Shown here piece by piece: positions 8,594 to 17,310 of a DNA stretch of 31,591 nt. Source of the stretch: a virus. Positions within the stretch are counted from its first letter, which is position 1. Every line of letters starts with the position of its first letter. The notes under the pieces were generated by a model. It did no database searches, had not been told where the DNA came from, and saw only the letters and a list, made by a program, of their open reading frames with translations. Location: the IMG/VR virus record IMGVR_UViG_3300030012_001832, positions 1 through 31,591 of that record; one strand, written 5' to 3'. The position numbers were made by a program, and so were the translations under genes.

Positions 8594-11500
8594 CTAGCCT
8601 TCTCCATACCCGAAAGCACTATATGTAAATTGTCTAGCGACAAAACTAGAGCCATTTTTAATACTAACGTCAAATTGGCTTGATGTAACATTAGATATCG
8701 TAAAATAATCTCCTGACTGCATATTATTTATATTTATAGATATCACGGGTTTAAATTTATCTGTACTTCCACCAATAGCTGTAGTTCCTGTAAAGAATTT
8801 TTTTACAAAACTTACTGTAGTCGCTCCACTGCTAGAACTTGTTAAAACACCATTTGTTACAGAAACATTATCTGATGAATTAAATTGATAATCAATACTT
8901 CTTTCAGTTCTAGGTCTGAATATTAAATTTACTCCTAATTCTTCTATATCTACATTTTCATAAGTACTTTGATTCTGAACTAAAACCCTAAAAGTCAAAG
9001 TTCGAGCAATCATGTCAGTATTAACAAAAGTTTCAAAGGTTGTACTTGCTGTAGCCGTTTGACTTTTTGCAACTTGAAAAACAAGATCTGCACTTTTTTC
9101 AACGACTGTTGTACTCCCAGTAAAAATATTAGGCCAATCATCCATATTGTCTGTATAAGAATCCCATTGACCAGCCGTATCAAATCCAGATTTTTTAAAA
9201 TGTGGTTCTACATGAAACCTGAACGGAGCACCTAAATCAATATCATTAGCAGCAAATGTATAAATACCTTCACTTGGAATACCACTACCTCCTCCTGCTG
9301 TCACTAAGTCAAGAGTGGCAGTAGATATACCATTAACGGTAAGAGTATCAAAATTTGTAATTGAATCAAAAGTTATAGCACTTGACAGTCTTAAACCACC
9401 AATACCACTGTCGTATTCTAAATTTACTTTTGATCCAGCAAAATTATTTGTATTTTCTCTAATTTGAGCAGCAACTAAATTATTTGAAGCAATTGTTCTA
9501 TTAACAACAACAGATGCAGCAGTTTCTGACTCATTTAACTTTACATCAAGAAATTTTAAAAAATATTCTCCGCTTTGATAATCGTTAAATATAATTTCAT
9601 TAACATCTCCATTTACACGTTTTTCAGGATTTGCGTCTTGTAAAGTTGCTGTACCATCAGAAATAAGTGACAATTTAACATCAACAAATCCACCAAACAA
9701 AACATCTAAATCTGTTGATCTATCAAATTTTAATATTAAATTATCACCACTTTCCTCTGCTCTTAAGTTTGTTACTGGATTAGGTGAAGCCCTTAATCCT
9801 ACAGCGTCTAATTTAGTAGTTGTTGGAGGACTACTTAAGGTAAACGCTGAAGTAATTGATCTAACAGTAAAGGTGTAAAAAGCAGCTTTGTTATTTTTTA
9901 TTATAAATTGATTAGTTTTTACATTATTAACAATAGGATCGCCCCCATCCTCTGTATAAGTTACTTGATAACTTCTAGCACCATTTACATGACCAAAATC
10001 CAAAACTATTTGACTTTGTGCTCTGCTATTTACAACAACAAGCTGTTCTTCTACCTGTGCTATAGATGGAGAAGGTATGGGGTCTAATAGAGTAGTAGGT
10101 TTTAAACCAACCCCAAAATTAGTTGAATCTTCTCTATCTATAAAATCATACTTATTATCGTCATAAATAATTGCTGTAATTGAAAAAACAAAATTATCTT
10201 TTTGTTTTATATTTGTAACTCTATACTTTCTATGCTGTACATTACCAGTTTTTACAGCCCAGATTCCTCCAGCTTGAGGTTCTGGGGCTAAAGCTGAAGA
10301 TAGTGTAATCGTACTACCAGACACCGCATCTATTGTTCTTTCTTGAACTCCTCCATTTTTATCAATAACAGAAAACACATCGCCAACAATACCAACAGAA
10401 GTATTTGTACTGTCATCAACAACAAGAACAGTCGAACTTGTTACTGTTTTAATTCTTCCACTTGCTCTAATTATCTCTTTTGTTCGATCTGCAATTTTTA
10501 TTATTTGAAAAGGTTCCAATATACAAGCTGCTTCTATTCCACACTCAAAAGTAACTACTTCAGTTTCAAAGTTAGAAGTATATAAAATTGATTTACCAAA
10601 CCTAATTGCTTGTTTTCTATCAGTGGTGTATAAAGATTGAATATTAGTTTGATTTAAATCTTTAAGTGGTGGTATAGAGTTTCTTACAGAAATTACATCT
10701 TTATCTTGTATTTCATTATTAAAATAAGAAACATTTACTTGATTAAATTTTTTATCTCTGTTAACTCCAGAATAATTAAATAAACCATCAACTACATTTG
10801 CGTTGGTAAATAAATAAGATACAACCGTTTCTGGTTTATCAATAGCAATCTTAAGAGATCCATTTCTATAATATAAAGTCGCTCTTATCATTCCAGCAAT
10901 TTCTCTGACAATCTCAAGTGCTTTTTTTCTTGTTTTTATAACACCATTAAATGAATACCTTGGGGCTATTTCATCTGATTTAACTGGAGTAGCACAATAA
11001 AGACTAGCAGCAAAAAAAGATGCTTTATCAATCTTTAAATCTGATATACCTAAACCATAATCTTCAGTAAGTAATGCGTATAAAATCCATACTGGATCTG
11101 ATGTCCAATGCTTATCTGTAGTTAATTCTTGAAATGATGGATTTGCTGGGTAAAGTATTCTTCCATTTTCAGAATTAATTGGTACTGTACCGTTATTTGT
11201 ACCAGTTGGAACTTTTACCTTTATACCTCTAATGAAATACTTTCTTTGTGGAATATTAGGAAACTGTTCTGCTGAGTATCGCAATCCAATATACGCTGTA
11301 TTCTTAAATTCAGTTTTTGTTGGTATTTGAGGTGTAACAACTTGAACACTTGTTAAGAAAAATTCAGTAAATCTTAATGTACCTTCTTCTAATCTAAGTT
11401 CTCCGTCATCATCAAAAGGTCCATTTCCTATCGTTGGATTAACTCTAAATTCTGTATCATCTCTTAAAACTTCTAAGGTGAGAGGAAAAATTGAACTTGC

Positions 11501-12262
11501 AGTTTGAAAATTAGTAAAGTCAATATTTTCTACTATATCTATTCTAAAATCTTTACTAAATCGACCCATTGAACGCCCATTTACTTTAAAAAACTTGTTC
11601 TGTATAACATTGCCAAAGGTATCTTTTATCCTAATCCGAGGCAAAACAGAATTATTAAAATTTCTTTCTCCATTTCCGCCTTTGCTCGTATCATTACCTT
11701 CAGGTCTATTCTCATCACTTCTATGAGGGCCAAAATTAATTCCTAGACCAGGATTAGTTTTTCCTGTTTCTCTATCTGTCTGCCTTAAACTATTCCAAGT
11801 TAAAGTAACTATGACTGCTCTTGGAATACTATTAATATCAATTCCCTGATTTATAGTTACTGATTTTTTAAATTGTTCGGGATCTTTATTATTTTTAACA
11901 GCAATAGATGCACCACTTACGTTTACACTTTGCCTTAGTTCATTAACACCAGACATTATTGTTTGATTCTCTTTACCAACTCTCAAGGATATAGAGGTAT
12001 TAGGAATATTTTCAACTCCACCAAATGATCTAATAGGAGTGCCATCTAAAAAAATGTCTTTTTGTGCCGCTTGTATATAATCTGTTGATATTGAGTCTGT
12101 AGCTGATATTTGCAATCCTTCCTTTGATGGTGTAGAAAAACCCTCTATTTCAGCTCCGTCAGAAACTAAATCTAGCAAAGTTACAAATTGAACAGTTTTT
12201 ATATCATCATCAGGTAAATCTTCTTTGAGAATAAAATCATTATTACTTATTTCTCTAGCCAT
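8594..12262 (-). CDS. lambda gpJ-like tail tip / host specificity protein
   Basis: 1222 residues, close to lambda gpJ in length (about 1130). The N-terminus has the gpJ hallmark LLDLVSDGAEIEG followed by IFLDGTPI, then the conserved baseplate-hub region (for example KHWTSDPVWILYALLTEDYG with GISDLKIDKASFFAASLYC). Around residues 720-870 are fibronectin-III-like segments (SQIVLDFGHVNGARSYQVTY; NPVTNLRAEESGDNLILKFD). The C-terminal 350 residues are beta-rich and unlike anything I recognise, as expected for the fast-evolving receptor end. It follows the gpI-like gene by 7 bases and is followed by the fibre genes, exactly the lambda position. It closes the tail tip and contacts the host (established for the family). 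Confidence 0.88.
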   Translation of the reverse strand: MAREISNNDFILKEDLPDDDIKTVQFVTLLDLVSDGAEIEGFSTPSKEGLQISATDSISTDYIQAAQKDIFLDGTPIRSFGGVENIPNTSISLRVGKENQTIMSGVNELRQSVNVSGASIAVKNNKDPEQFKKSVTINQGIDINSIPRAVIVTLTWNSLRQTDRETGKTNPGLGINFGPHRSDENRPEGNDTSKGGNGERNFNNSVLPRIRIKDTFGNVIQNKFFKVNGRSMGRFSKDFRIDIVENIDFTNFQTASSIFPLTLEVLRDDTEFRVNPTIGNGPFDDDGELRLEEGTLRFTEFFLTSVQVVTPQIPTKTEFKNTAYIGLRYSAEQFPNIPQRKYFIRGIKVKVPTGTNNGTVPINSENGRILYPANPSFQELTTDKHWTSDPVWILYALLTEDYGLGISDLKIDKASFFAASLYCATPVKSDEIAPRYSFNGVIKTRKKALEIVREIAGMIRATLYYRNGSLKIAIDKPETVVSYLFTNANVVDGLFNYSGVNRDKKFNQVNVSYFNNEIQDKDVISVRNSIPPLKDLNQTNIQSLYTTDRKQAIRFGKSILYTSNFETEVVTFECGIEAACILEPFQIIKIADRTKEIIRASGRIKTVTSSTVLVVDDSTNTSVGIVGDVFSVIDKNGGVQERTIDAVSGSTITLSSALAPEPQAGGIWAVKTGNVQHRKYRVTNIKQKDNFVFSITAIIYDDNKYDFIDREDSTNFGVGLKPTTLLDPIPSPSIAQVEEQLVVVNSRAQSQIVLDFGHVNGARSYQVTYTEDGGDPIVNNVKTNQFIIKNNKAAFYTFTVRSITSAFTLSSPPTTTKLDAVGLRASPNPVTNLRAEESGDNLILKFDRSTDLDVLFGGFVDVKLSLISDGTATLQDANPEKRVNGDVNEIIFNDYQSGEYFLKFLDVKLNESETAASVVVNRTIASNNLVAAQIRENTNNFAGSKVNLEYDSGIGGLRLSSAITFDSITNFDTLTVNGISTATLDLVTAGGGSGIPSEGIYTFAANDIDLGAPFRFHVEPHFKKSGFDTAGQWDSYTDNMDDWPNIFTGSTTVVEKSADLVFQVAKSQTATASTTFETFVNTDMIARTLTFRVLVQNQSTYENVDIEELGVNLIFRPRTERSIDYQFNSSDNVSVTNGVLTSSSSGATTVSFVKKFFTGTTAIGGSTDKFKPVISININNMQSGDYFTISNVTSSQFDVSIKNGSSFVARQFTYSAFGYGEG

Positions 12263-12269
12263 GTCTTAC

Positions 12270-12812
12270 TTATGGAGTAATATCAAATACTTCTACTGTA
12301 TCAGCACCAGCACTGATTACAACAGAACCAACTAAACATTCACCAAATACTAAAGGTGCTGCTCCACCAGCTTTTGTTGTATTGGCATTTTGATTAGTTA
12401 GAAAAGATTCAACCTGTGGATCTGCATCTGGAGCTTGAGGAACTGGTGCTAATAAGTTAGCAACAAAAGATAACGCTCCAACTGACAGTGCAGCATAAAA
12501 AGCTTGTAATGAAGTTAAAGATGTATTAAACCAGCCACCAATTAATGTTATAAAAAAGGCTTGGAAAAAGTTACCACTTATCATTGGTATTAATTTTATT
12601 TCTCCCTTACCCTTAAGAACCATATTTTTAAAAGTAATATCACTATTATTCATCTGAACATTATAAAAAGCTTCTAATAAATGTTCCTGACATTGTGGAT
12701 AATTTACTTTTAAATAACTATAAATTTGATCTACATTTGATACATCTGCTTCAAATTCATTTACTTTACATAATTTACGCAAAGGGCCATATAATTTAAT
12801 TTTTTTCATCAT
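12270..12812 (-). CDS. lambda gpI-like tail assembly protein
   Basis: 180 residues from ATG at 12812. The reading frame extends to a TTG at 12836, but the ATG at 12812 overlaps the upstream stop as ATGA and has GAGGA seven bases before it, so I prefer it (ATG at 12809 is also possible). Residues ~1-70 (KKIKLYGPLRKLCKVNEFEA ... YLKVNYPQC) look like the ubiquitin-like beta-grasp domain of gpI-type proteins. A hydrophobic Gly/Ala-rich stretch (FFQAFFITLIGGW ... ALSFVANLLAP) and a C-terminal FGECLVGSVVISAG complete the family pattern. It lies between the JAB-domain gpK-like and gpJ-like genes, as in lambda. It acts in tail-tip assembly; the mechanism is not known from sequence. Confidence 0.8.
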   Translation of the reverse strand: MMKKIKLYGPLRKLCKVNEFEADVSNVDQIYSYLKVNYPQCQEHLLEAFYNVQMNNSDITFKNMVLKGKGEIKLIPMISGNFFQAFFITLIGGWFNTSLTSLQAFYAALSVGALSFVANLLAPVPQAPDADPQVESFLTNQNANTTKAGGAAPLVFGECLVGSVVISAGADTVEVFDITP

Positions 12813-13144
12813 GATTCTGTCCTCATATAATGCCAATTATCATCTTGTATAGAATAAATATACCAATCCAACATAAAAATTTTACAATTACTTTTATCGG
12901 CATCTGATGGATCTGCACTGCCTTCTACATGAGAATGTAAAACTGCTAAAACCTTGGCTCCACTATCTTCACAGGCAGCAAAATCATTAGGATTCAATGC
13001 AAAAGTAATTTCATCTTCAATTTGCGATGCAATATTTTCACAGGGCCAAAAGAAATCAACACCACTTTTTTGTGCCAATAAACCACAACCCTCTGCGGGT
13101 TTGCACTTGATAAAATGTTTTTTAGCTTCTTCTTTCCAGTTCAT
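12809..13144 (-). CDS. gpK-like JAB/JAMM metalloprotease-fold tail tip protein, C-terminal NlpC/P60 domain absent
   Basis: 111 residues with the full JAMM signature: Glu18 (AEGCGLL), His70 and His72 (LHSH), then Ser80 and Asp83 (HVEGSADPSDAD). These residues bind zinc in active Mov34/MPN/JAB peptidases. Lambda gpK carries JAB followed by an NlpC/P60 cell-wall hydrolase domain; this protein stops right after JAB, so the peptidoglycan-cutting half is missing or encoded elsewhere. The ATG overlaps the gpL-like stop (ATGA) and the stop overlaps the gpI-like start. Pairing with a ubiquitin-like gpI is the typical arrangement. A role in tail tip assembly is well supported; catalysis is likely but unproven. 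Confidence 0.85.
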   Translation of the reverse strand: MNWKEEAKKHFIKCKPAEGCGLLAQKSGVDFFWPCENIASQIEDEITFALNPNDFAACEDSGAKVLAVLHSHVEGSADPSDADKSNCKIFMLDWYIYSIQDDNWHYMRTES

Positions 13145-13737
13145 TGAAATACAAAACTACCAACAGCAGGAAATCTATCTTTTGTAATTTGTAATTTTGG
13201 TAATTGCAAATCTTCAAAATCTATTGTATTAACAAGCTCAAAAGTACATATCTGATTGTTTTCTATAACTTTTTTATTTATTAGAAATTCTTGCTGTTCT
13301 AATTCTTTAGATCTATCTGCTGTTCCATAAGGATTCCCAGTAGAACCAGAAAAATTAGAATCATCTAAAAACTGTGCTAATGTTCTAATTCTTTTTACTT
13401 CTGCTCTTGCTAAATCATTAAAATTACTGAAATTATTTACCAATTCGATTAAAGTTGAAAAAGTGCCAAGATTATTTGCAAATGTAAGTGTAGGTCTTGC
13501 CATAACAGTATTATCACCAGTTTCAAAACCTTCAGCTTTGCAAGCTATGGCATTGTAAATATTATCCTGCCATTTTATATCACTATTAATTTCATTCGTA
13601 CCAGCATGAAATCTATATAAAACTACTGTTGGTGGATTATCTTGTGAATAATGAATATCTTGTATTAATTTGAGTTCAAATAACTCAATAATTGTAAAAC
13701 CATTCAAGCTTTGCAGTTGCTCTACTGGTATTGTCAT
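13141..13737 (-). CDS. lambda gpL-like minor tail protein
   Basis: 198 residues, somewhat shorter than lambda gpL (232). The N-terminus (IELFELKL, then VVLYRFHAGTNE, ..IKWQDNIYNAIACKAEGFE) and middle (LVNNFSNFNDLARAEVKRIR, then TLAQFLDD) match the gpL pattern. Lambda gpL has a C-terminal four-cysteine cluster reported to bind an Fe-S centre; here only two cysteines exist (AIACK and NQICT) and none near the C-terminus, so that domain appears lost. It lies between gpM- and gpK-like genes, with ATGA overlaps on both sides. It is part of the tail-tip complex with M, K, I and J. Confidence 0.82.
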   Translation of the reverse strand: MTIPVEQLQSLNGFTIIELFELKLIQDIHYSQDNPPTVVLYRFHAGTNEINSDIKWQDNIYNAIACKAEGFETGDNTVMARPTLTFANNLGTFSTLIELVNNFSNFNDLARAEVKRIRTLAQFLDDSNFSGSTGNPYGTADRSKELEQQEFLINKKVIENNQICTFELVNTIDFEDLQLPKLQITKDRFPAVGSFVFQ

Positions 13738-14081
13738 GGCTGAAATACCTCCTCAAATGTTGCTGTTATTGTAGCTAAGTTTGGAAAATCTATAGTTTTT
13801 GACCATTGCTTACATACGAATTGAGATGCACTTGATTCTTGTGGAGGTGTAAATGAAAAACTAGCTGCATCATCAGCTCTGGCATCCAAGAAGTTTTCAA
13901 TTGTATTAGAGTCTGTTAATGTTATGTTCTTAAAAACTAAATTATATGTTTTAGGATTTTGATTTAATCCAAAATTAGCTCTTGAAATATAACCATCTCC
14001 AAATTGAATTTCTGTAGTTTTTGGCGAAGAAGTTTTTTGTAAGCCAAAACTTGGTTCTATAGAAGGGAAAGTAAATGTCAT
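13734..14081 (-). CDS. lambda gpM-like minor tail protein
   Basis: 115 residues, near the 109 of lambda gpM. Recognisable family features are FTFPSIEPSFG at the start, TTEIQFGDGY, YNLVFKNIT and the C-terminal ATITATFEEVF. It encodes a tail-tip hub component. The ATG shares one base with the tape-measure stop (TAATG), and the stop overlaps the gpL-like start, so it is co-translated with its neighbours. Position directly after the tape measure is that of lambda M. I see no unusual feature. Confidence 0.85.
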   Translation of the reverse strand: MTFTFPSIEPSFGLQKTSSPKTTEIQFGDGYISRANFGLNQNPKTYNLVFKNITLTDSNTIENFLDARADDAASFSFTPPQESSASQFVCKQWSKTIDFPNLATITATFEEVFQP

Positions 14082-16546
14082 TAGGCAAGTAAACCTCCAC
14101 TACGTTTTTGTTTAACTAATTCTAATTGAACAGCAGTTGCTATAGCCTGACCAAACTCTTGACCTTCAGAATCACCCTTAACAGAACTACCAGAAGCATC
14201 TACATTAACAACAACATTAGTTGTACCACCGCCTTCTGCAATAACTCCAAGCTTTCCACCTCTTCCTCTTTGCAACGGAAGTATAGCTTCTGGACCAGCT
14301 TCGCCCATAAGACCCAATCCATTCTTCATAGGAAAAACGGTTGGGCGTGAAACTACACCTCCATAAGCGTATTCTTTAACGTGTTTTCCACCAGCTATTA
14401 CATTACCTTTTGCTGATTCTAAGCCTATATTGAAAGCACTTAATAAAGGTTTTATAATTGCAGACCTTATTGCAATTCTCGCAATATCAGCAATTATTGA
14501 TCTTGCTAAATCTCCAAAAGCCAATTTTCCTGTCATTACAAAATTAACAAGAGCATCTTCCATTCCTTGCAAAGCGTTCCCCATAGCATCTTTAACTTGA
14601 GTAGCAACGTCTGCTGCTTTTGTTCTGTACTCTTCTAATGCGTTTTTCATGCCAGTTATAATTTGATTTTGTTTATTTGCTGTACCTTCATCAACACCAA
14701 CGCCCTCACCACCACCAAGAATATTTGATGCACCCTCACTTACAGTGGTAATTACATTACCAGCTACTTCTTGCCCTTTTTCAACAACAATTTTTATTTC
14801 TTTTGCAGAGCCAGAAATAATTTTTTTTAGAAAATCAGGAAGCTTATTATATAATTTTAAAATTCTATCAAAAATAAACGTCTTAACAGCATCTCCAATT
14901 TCTTTTAATTTATTTATAAATTCTTTAATTTGTTTTTTAAATACTATTAATCCTGTAACACCTAAAGCAATCCATCCCACAGGGTTAGTCGCATTAAAAG
15001 CTAACACTGCTACTTTTGCTGCAATAAATCCTTTTTTTATTGCAGCTAATCCAGCAACAAATTTTGTCATTAAAACAGTTTTACCAAGAGTTAAATTAAA
15101 AGCAATCATTGTTGTTTTGACTGACAAAGCAGCTAGCCCCATTGCAGCAAAAGCTGAAGCAATACCCTTGATAGGTGTTGGAAGTTTTGAAGCAGCAGTT
15201 AAAAGACTATTTAAAAGTTTTGCTAATGGATGTAAAACAGCAATAAAAGCAGCACCTATTTGATTAGTGACAACTTCAAAGTTACCTCCCAAAATTTTTG
15301 TTGTAAGTCCAAAACTAGACATTGCTTCTCTAGTCCTTTCTGTGACATCACGACTATTTCTAACGGCTTCAAACATACCTGTTATTTCTTCTTCACTTCT
15401 ACCAAGCAATGCTAAAAATTTTGAACCTTGTTCTTGACCAAAAATGGCTTTAGTGATTTCTGCTCTTTGACCCATATCTTCAATACCTTCTAAATCACGT
15501 TTTAATGTAATTAAAACTTCATCCATTGGTTTAAGTTGACCATTAGCATCCAAAATTTCTGAACTTAATGCTTTCATACCTTTTGCCAACATTTGACTTC
15601 CACGACTCACTCCAAGCAAACGACCCTCTGCTCCTGTTGCTGCTAATTGTAATCTTGATAGACCACTTCTTAGTGCAGTACCAGCTTCACTACCTTTGAT
15701 TCCCGCTTGTGCTAAAAGAGAAACAGTTGCAGCAGTATCGTTAACAGTAAGTCCAAATGCTTTGGCAACAGGGGCAGCAAATTTCAATGATTCTCCTAAG
15801 TCTGTGACAGTTTGGTTTGCACTGTTAGCTGATGCAACCAAAATATCAACAAGAGCTTCTGTGTCTTTAACTTCTAAACCAAAAGCATTAATATTATTTG
15901 CAACAATAGAACCCATATCAGAAAAAGCAGTTTGTGTTGCTTCAGCACCTAAAACAATCCCATTTAGTGAACCACTTATCTGGTCAGCATCAAAACCAGC
16001 CCTTGCTAATGATGTTGCTAGTTCTGCAACTTCTTGAGGTGTGCCAGCAGCGACTTGGGCTGTGGCTCTTATGCTTTCATCAATTTGTGCAAAATTAGCA
16101 CCACCTCCTTCGATAGCAGCCGTTTTCTTTACTTCTTCTTCATAGTTTGACGCACCTCTTATAACTCCACCTATTGCTCTTCCAACTCCAACAGTAGCAA
16201 GCATTGAAGCAAGTCTTGTTCCTGTACTTGCTGCTTGTCCATCAAGACTTTTTAACTTTCTTTTTAGTCCATCAATTTGACCTCCTAATCTTTTATAAGC
16301 ACGACCACCAATTTCTGTTCTTTCTCTTAATAATGTAAGTGCTTTAATATGATTTCTTAGACCTTTTGTTGTATTACCAGCAGCCCTTGCCATCCTATTT
16401 ATTTCTATATTCATTTTACCCAACTGAGCTTTACTCATTTTTGAGCTTTTATCTAGGCCAGTGAGTTGTTTTTTAAAATCTTGAACTGACCTCGCACCCT
16501 CAACTTTTGCTTTTAGTTTAAAAGTAGTATCTAAATTTAAAGCCAT
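14081..16546 (-). CDS. tail tape measure protein
   Basis: 821 residues. Residues 1-115 are Lys/Arg-rich and helical (SKMSKAQLGKMNIEINRMAR). The TP901-type tape measure core follows at ~125-400 (EVKKTAAIEGGG, AAGTPQEVAELATSLARAGF, GLTVNDTAATVSLLAQAGIK, GSEAGTALRSGLSRL). Hydrophobic stretches lie at ~430-545 (ALSVKTTMIAFNL; VGWIALGVTGLIVF), as in proteins that leave the tail during DNA entry. The C-terminal GLMGEAGPEAILPLQRGRGG is typical of lambda gpH-like proteins. Using the family rule of about 0.15 nm per residue, the tail would be near 120 nm (inference). The start shares a base with the end of the T frame, placing it right after the G-T chaperones that coat it during assembly. Confidence 0.92.
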   Translation of the reverse strand: MALNLDTTFKLKAKVEGARSVQDFKKQLTGLDKSSKMSKAQLGKMNIEINRMARAAGNTTKGLRNHIKALTLLRERTEIGGRAYKRLGGQIDGLKRKLKSLDGQAASTGTRLASMLATVGVGRAIGGVIRGASNYEEEVKKTAAIEGGGANFAQIDESIRATAQVAAGTPQEVAELATSLARAGFDADQISGSLNGIVLGAEATQTAFSDMGSIVANNINAFGLEVKDTEALVDILVASANSANQTVTDLGESLKFAAPVAKAFGLTVNDTAATVSLLAQAGIKGSEAGTALRSGLSRLQLAATGAEGRLLGVSRGSQMLAKGMKALSSEILDANGQLKPMDEVLITLKRDLEGIEDMGQRAEITKAIFGQEQGSKFLALLGRSEEEITGMFEAVRNSRDVTERTREAMSSFGLTTKILGGNFEVVTNQIGAAFIAVLHPLAKLLNSLLTAASKLPTPIKGIASAFAAMGLAALSVKTTMIAFNLTLGKTVLMTKFVAGLAAIKKGFIAAKVAVLAFNATNPVGWIALGVTGLIVFKKQIKEFINKLKEIGDAVKTFIFDRILKLYNKLPDFLKKIISGSAKEIKIVVEKGQEVAGNVITTVSEGASNILGGGEGVGVDEGTANKQNQIITGMKNALEEYRTKAADVATQVKDAMGNALQGMEDALVNFVMTGKLAFGDLARSIIADIARIAIRSAIIKPLLSAFNIGLESAKGNVIAGGKHVKEYAYGGVVSRPTVFPMKNGLGLMGEAGPEAILPLQRGRGGKLGVIAEGGGTTNVVVNVDASGSSVKGDSEGQEFGQAIATAVQLELVKQKRSGGLLA

Positions 16547-16872
16547 TATTTTTTCTCCTTATTCATGTGCATCATTGCCTCCTGTTCCATAACTTGTATA
16601 TTCTCAAAAATTTCTTTGCGATTACTTACATCATACAAGTCAAACAGCATTTGTAAAACAGAATAATCTAAACCTATCACACCTCCCATAGTTGTTCTCC
16701 ACTGAGTCATCATTTTTATAAAAAACATTACAGATTCCCAATTCTCTTCCCATACCTCAAAATCTTTTTCTTCTCTTTGCTGGGGCAATCCTTTGATACC
16801 TAAAACAGCAGCATCATCATGTGATTTATCTTCAACACCGCCATTTATAAGATGATCTACTGCCCCTCTAAG
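16546..16872 (-). CDS. T-domain extension of tail chaperone G, read by -1 frameshift (gpGT-like)
   Basis: This frame is open from the slippery site at 16878-16872 to a TAA at 16548-16546, with no stop between; it would add 108 residues to the 126 of G, giving a 234-residue G-T fusion. The core (WEENWESVMFFIKMMTQWRT, then MGGVIGLDY, ending VMEQEAMMHMNKEKK) resembles the DUF1799/T family that normally follows G. The only independent start in the well-conserved part is a TTG at 16788 without a convincing ribosome binding site, so I annotate it as a frameshift product, not a stand-alone gene. In lambda the T domain recruits tail-tube subunits while G holds the tape measure (established). Confidence 0.85.
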   Translation of the reverse strand, partial: LRGAVDHLINGGVEDKSHDDAAVLGIKGLPQQREEKDFEVWEENWESVMFFIKMMTQWRTTMGGVIGLDYSVLQMLFDLYDVSNRKEIFENIQVMEQEAMMHMNKEKK

Positions 16873-17249
16873 TTTTTTAGTTTCTTACCTGTTTGACCTT
16901 CATAAAATGATTTAGTTAAATATGTACTTAAAAATGGTATTTCAAGTAAATTATCAAGATTTTCCTTATTAAATGGAACCTCCTCTTCTTCTCCATTTTC
17001 ATTTGTAATATAAACTTCTTCCCATCCTATGACAACTTTTTTACATAAATCAGCAGGGTCAAAATCTAAAATTTCATTACCGAGCTTGTCTTTTTTAGGT
17101 GTTGCTTTTTTTGCCATTTCAGTTAAAAATTTTTGTGGCATCCGTTTAAAAATTGCTTTAAATTTTACTTCTACAAAATCATCATCATCAGGATATTCGT
17201 AGTCAACAGTCCATTTAAAAGACTTAACTTTGTTGATAATTAATGCCAT
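16857..17249 (-). CDS. tail assembly chaperone G-like
   Basis: 130 residues, acidic, with a predicted beta-rich N-terminal half (VKSFKWTVDYEYPDDDDFVE) and a helical C-terminal half (LDNLLEIPFLSTYLTKSFYE) ending in Lys-rich KKLKNLEGQ. Size, position between tail tube and tape measure, and the frameshift site near its end identify it as the lambda G equivalent. It acts as a chaperone that soaks the tape measure before tube polymerisation and is not expected in the mature virion. The ATG directly abuts the T-tract of an upstream stem-loop and lacks a Shine-Dalgarno. The slippery heptamer lies five codons before the stop. Confidence 0.82.
   Translation of the reverse strand: MALIINKVKSFKWTVDYEYPDDDDFVEVKFKAIFKRMPQKFLTEMAKKATPKKDKLGNEILDFDPADLCKKVVIGWEEVYITNENGEEEEVPFNKENLDNLLEIPFLSTYLTKSFYEGQTGKKLKNLEGQ
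16872..16878 (-). promoter_or_regulatory. -1 ribosomal frameshift slippery heptamer A_AAA_AAC
   Basis: On the coding strand the G frame reads CTA AAA AAC TTA GAG. The heptamer A AAA AAC is in the X_XXY_YYZ phase required for tandem -1 slippage. After slippage the reading continues CTT AGA GGG GCA GTA GAT into an uninterrupted frame of 108 codons that contains the T domain. An ATCATC/GATGAT pairing about 12-50 bases downstream could form a weak stem, but I do not see a strong stimulatory structure. Confidence 0.85.
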
Positions 17250-17285
17250 AAAAAAAGGTTAAACCATGTAACGCACAGTTTAACC
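17250..17285 (-). terminator. stem-loop plus T-tract between tail tube and gpG-like gene
   Basis: GGTTAAAC (17257-17264) and GTTTAACC (17278-17285) form a perfect 8-bp stem. Three further pairs (TGT/ACA) are possible inside the 13-base loop. On the minus strand the stem is followed at once by seven Ts (17256-17250) and then the ATG of G. This has the form of a rho-independent terminator, though the stem is AT-rich. Because all downstream tail genes are in the same direction, it may be a partial terminator or attenuator that lowers their expression relative to the abundant tail-tube protein. Confidence 0.6.
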
Positions 17286-17310
17286 AATATTCTGAAAAGA
17301 GCAAATATTT

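Noticed and set aside
14745-15263. 172-residue plus-strand ORF (and another at 15696-16037)
   Set aside because: Both lie wholly inside the tape measure gene on the opposite strand, with no promoter or ribosome binding site; they reflect codon composition.
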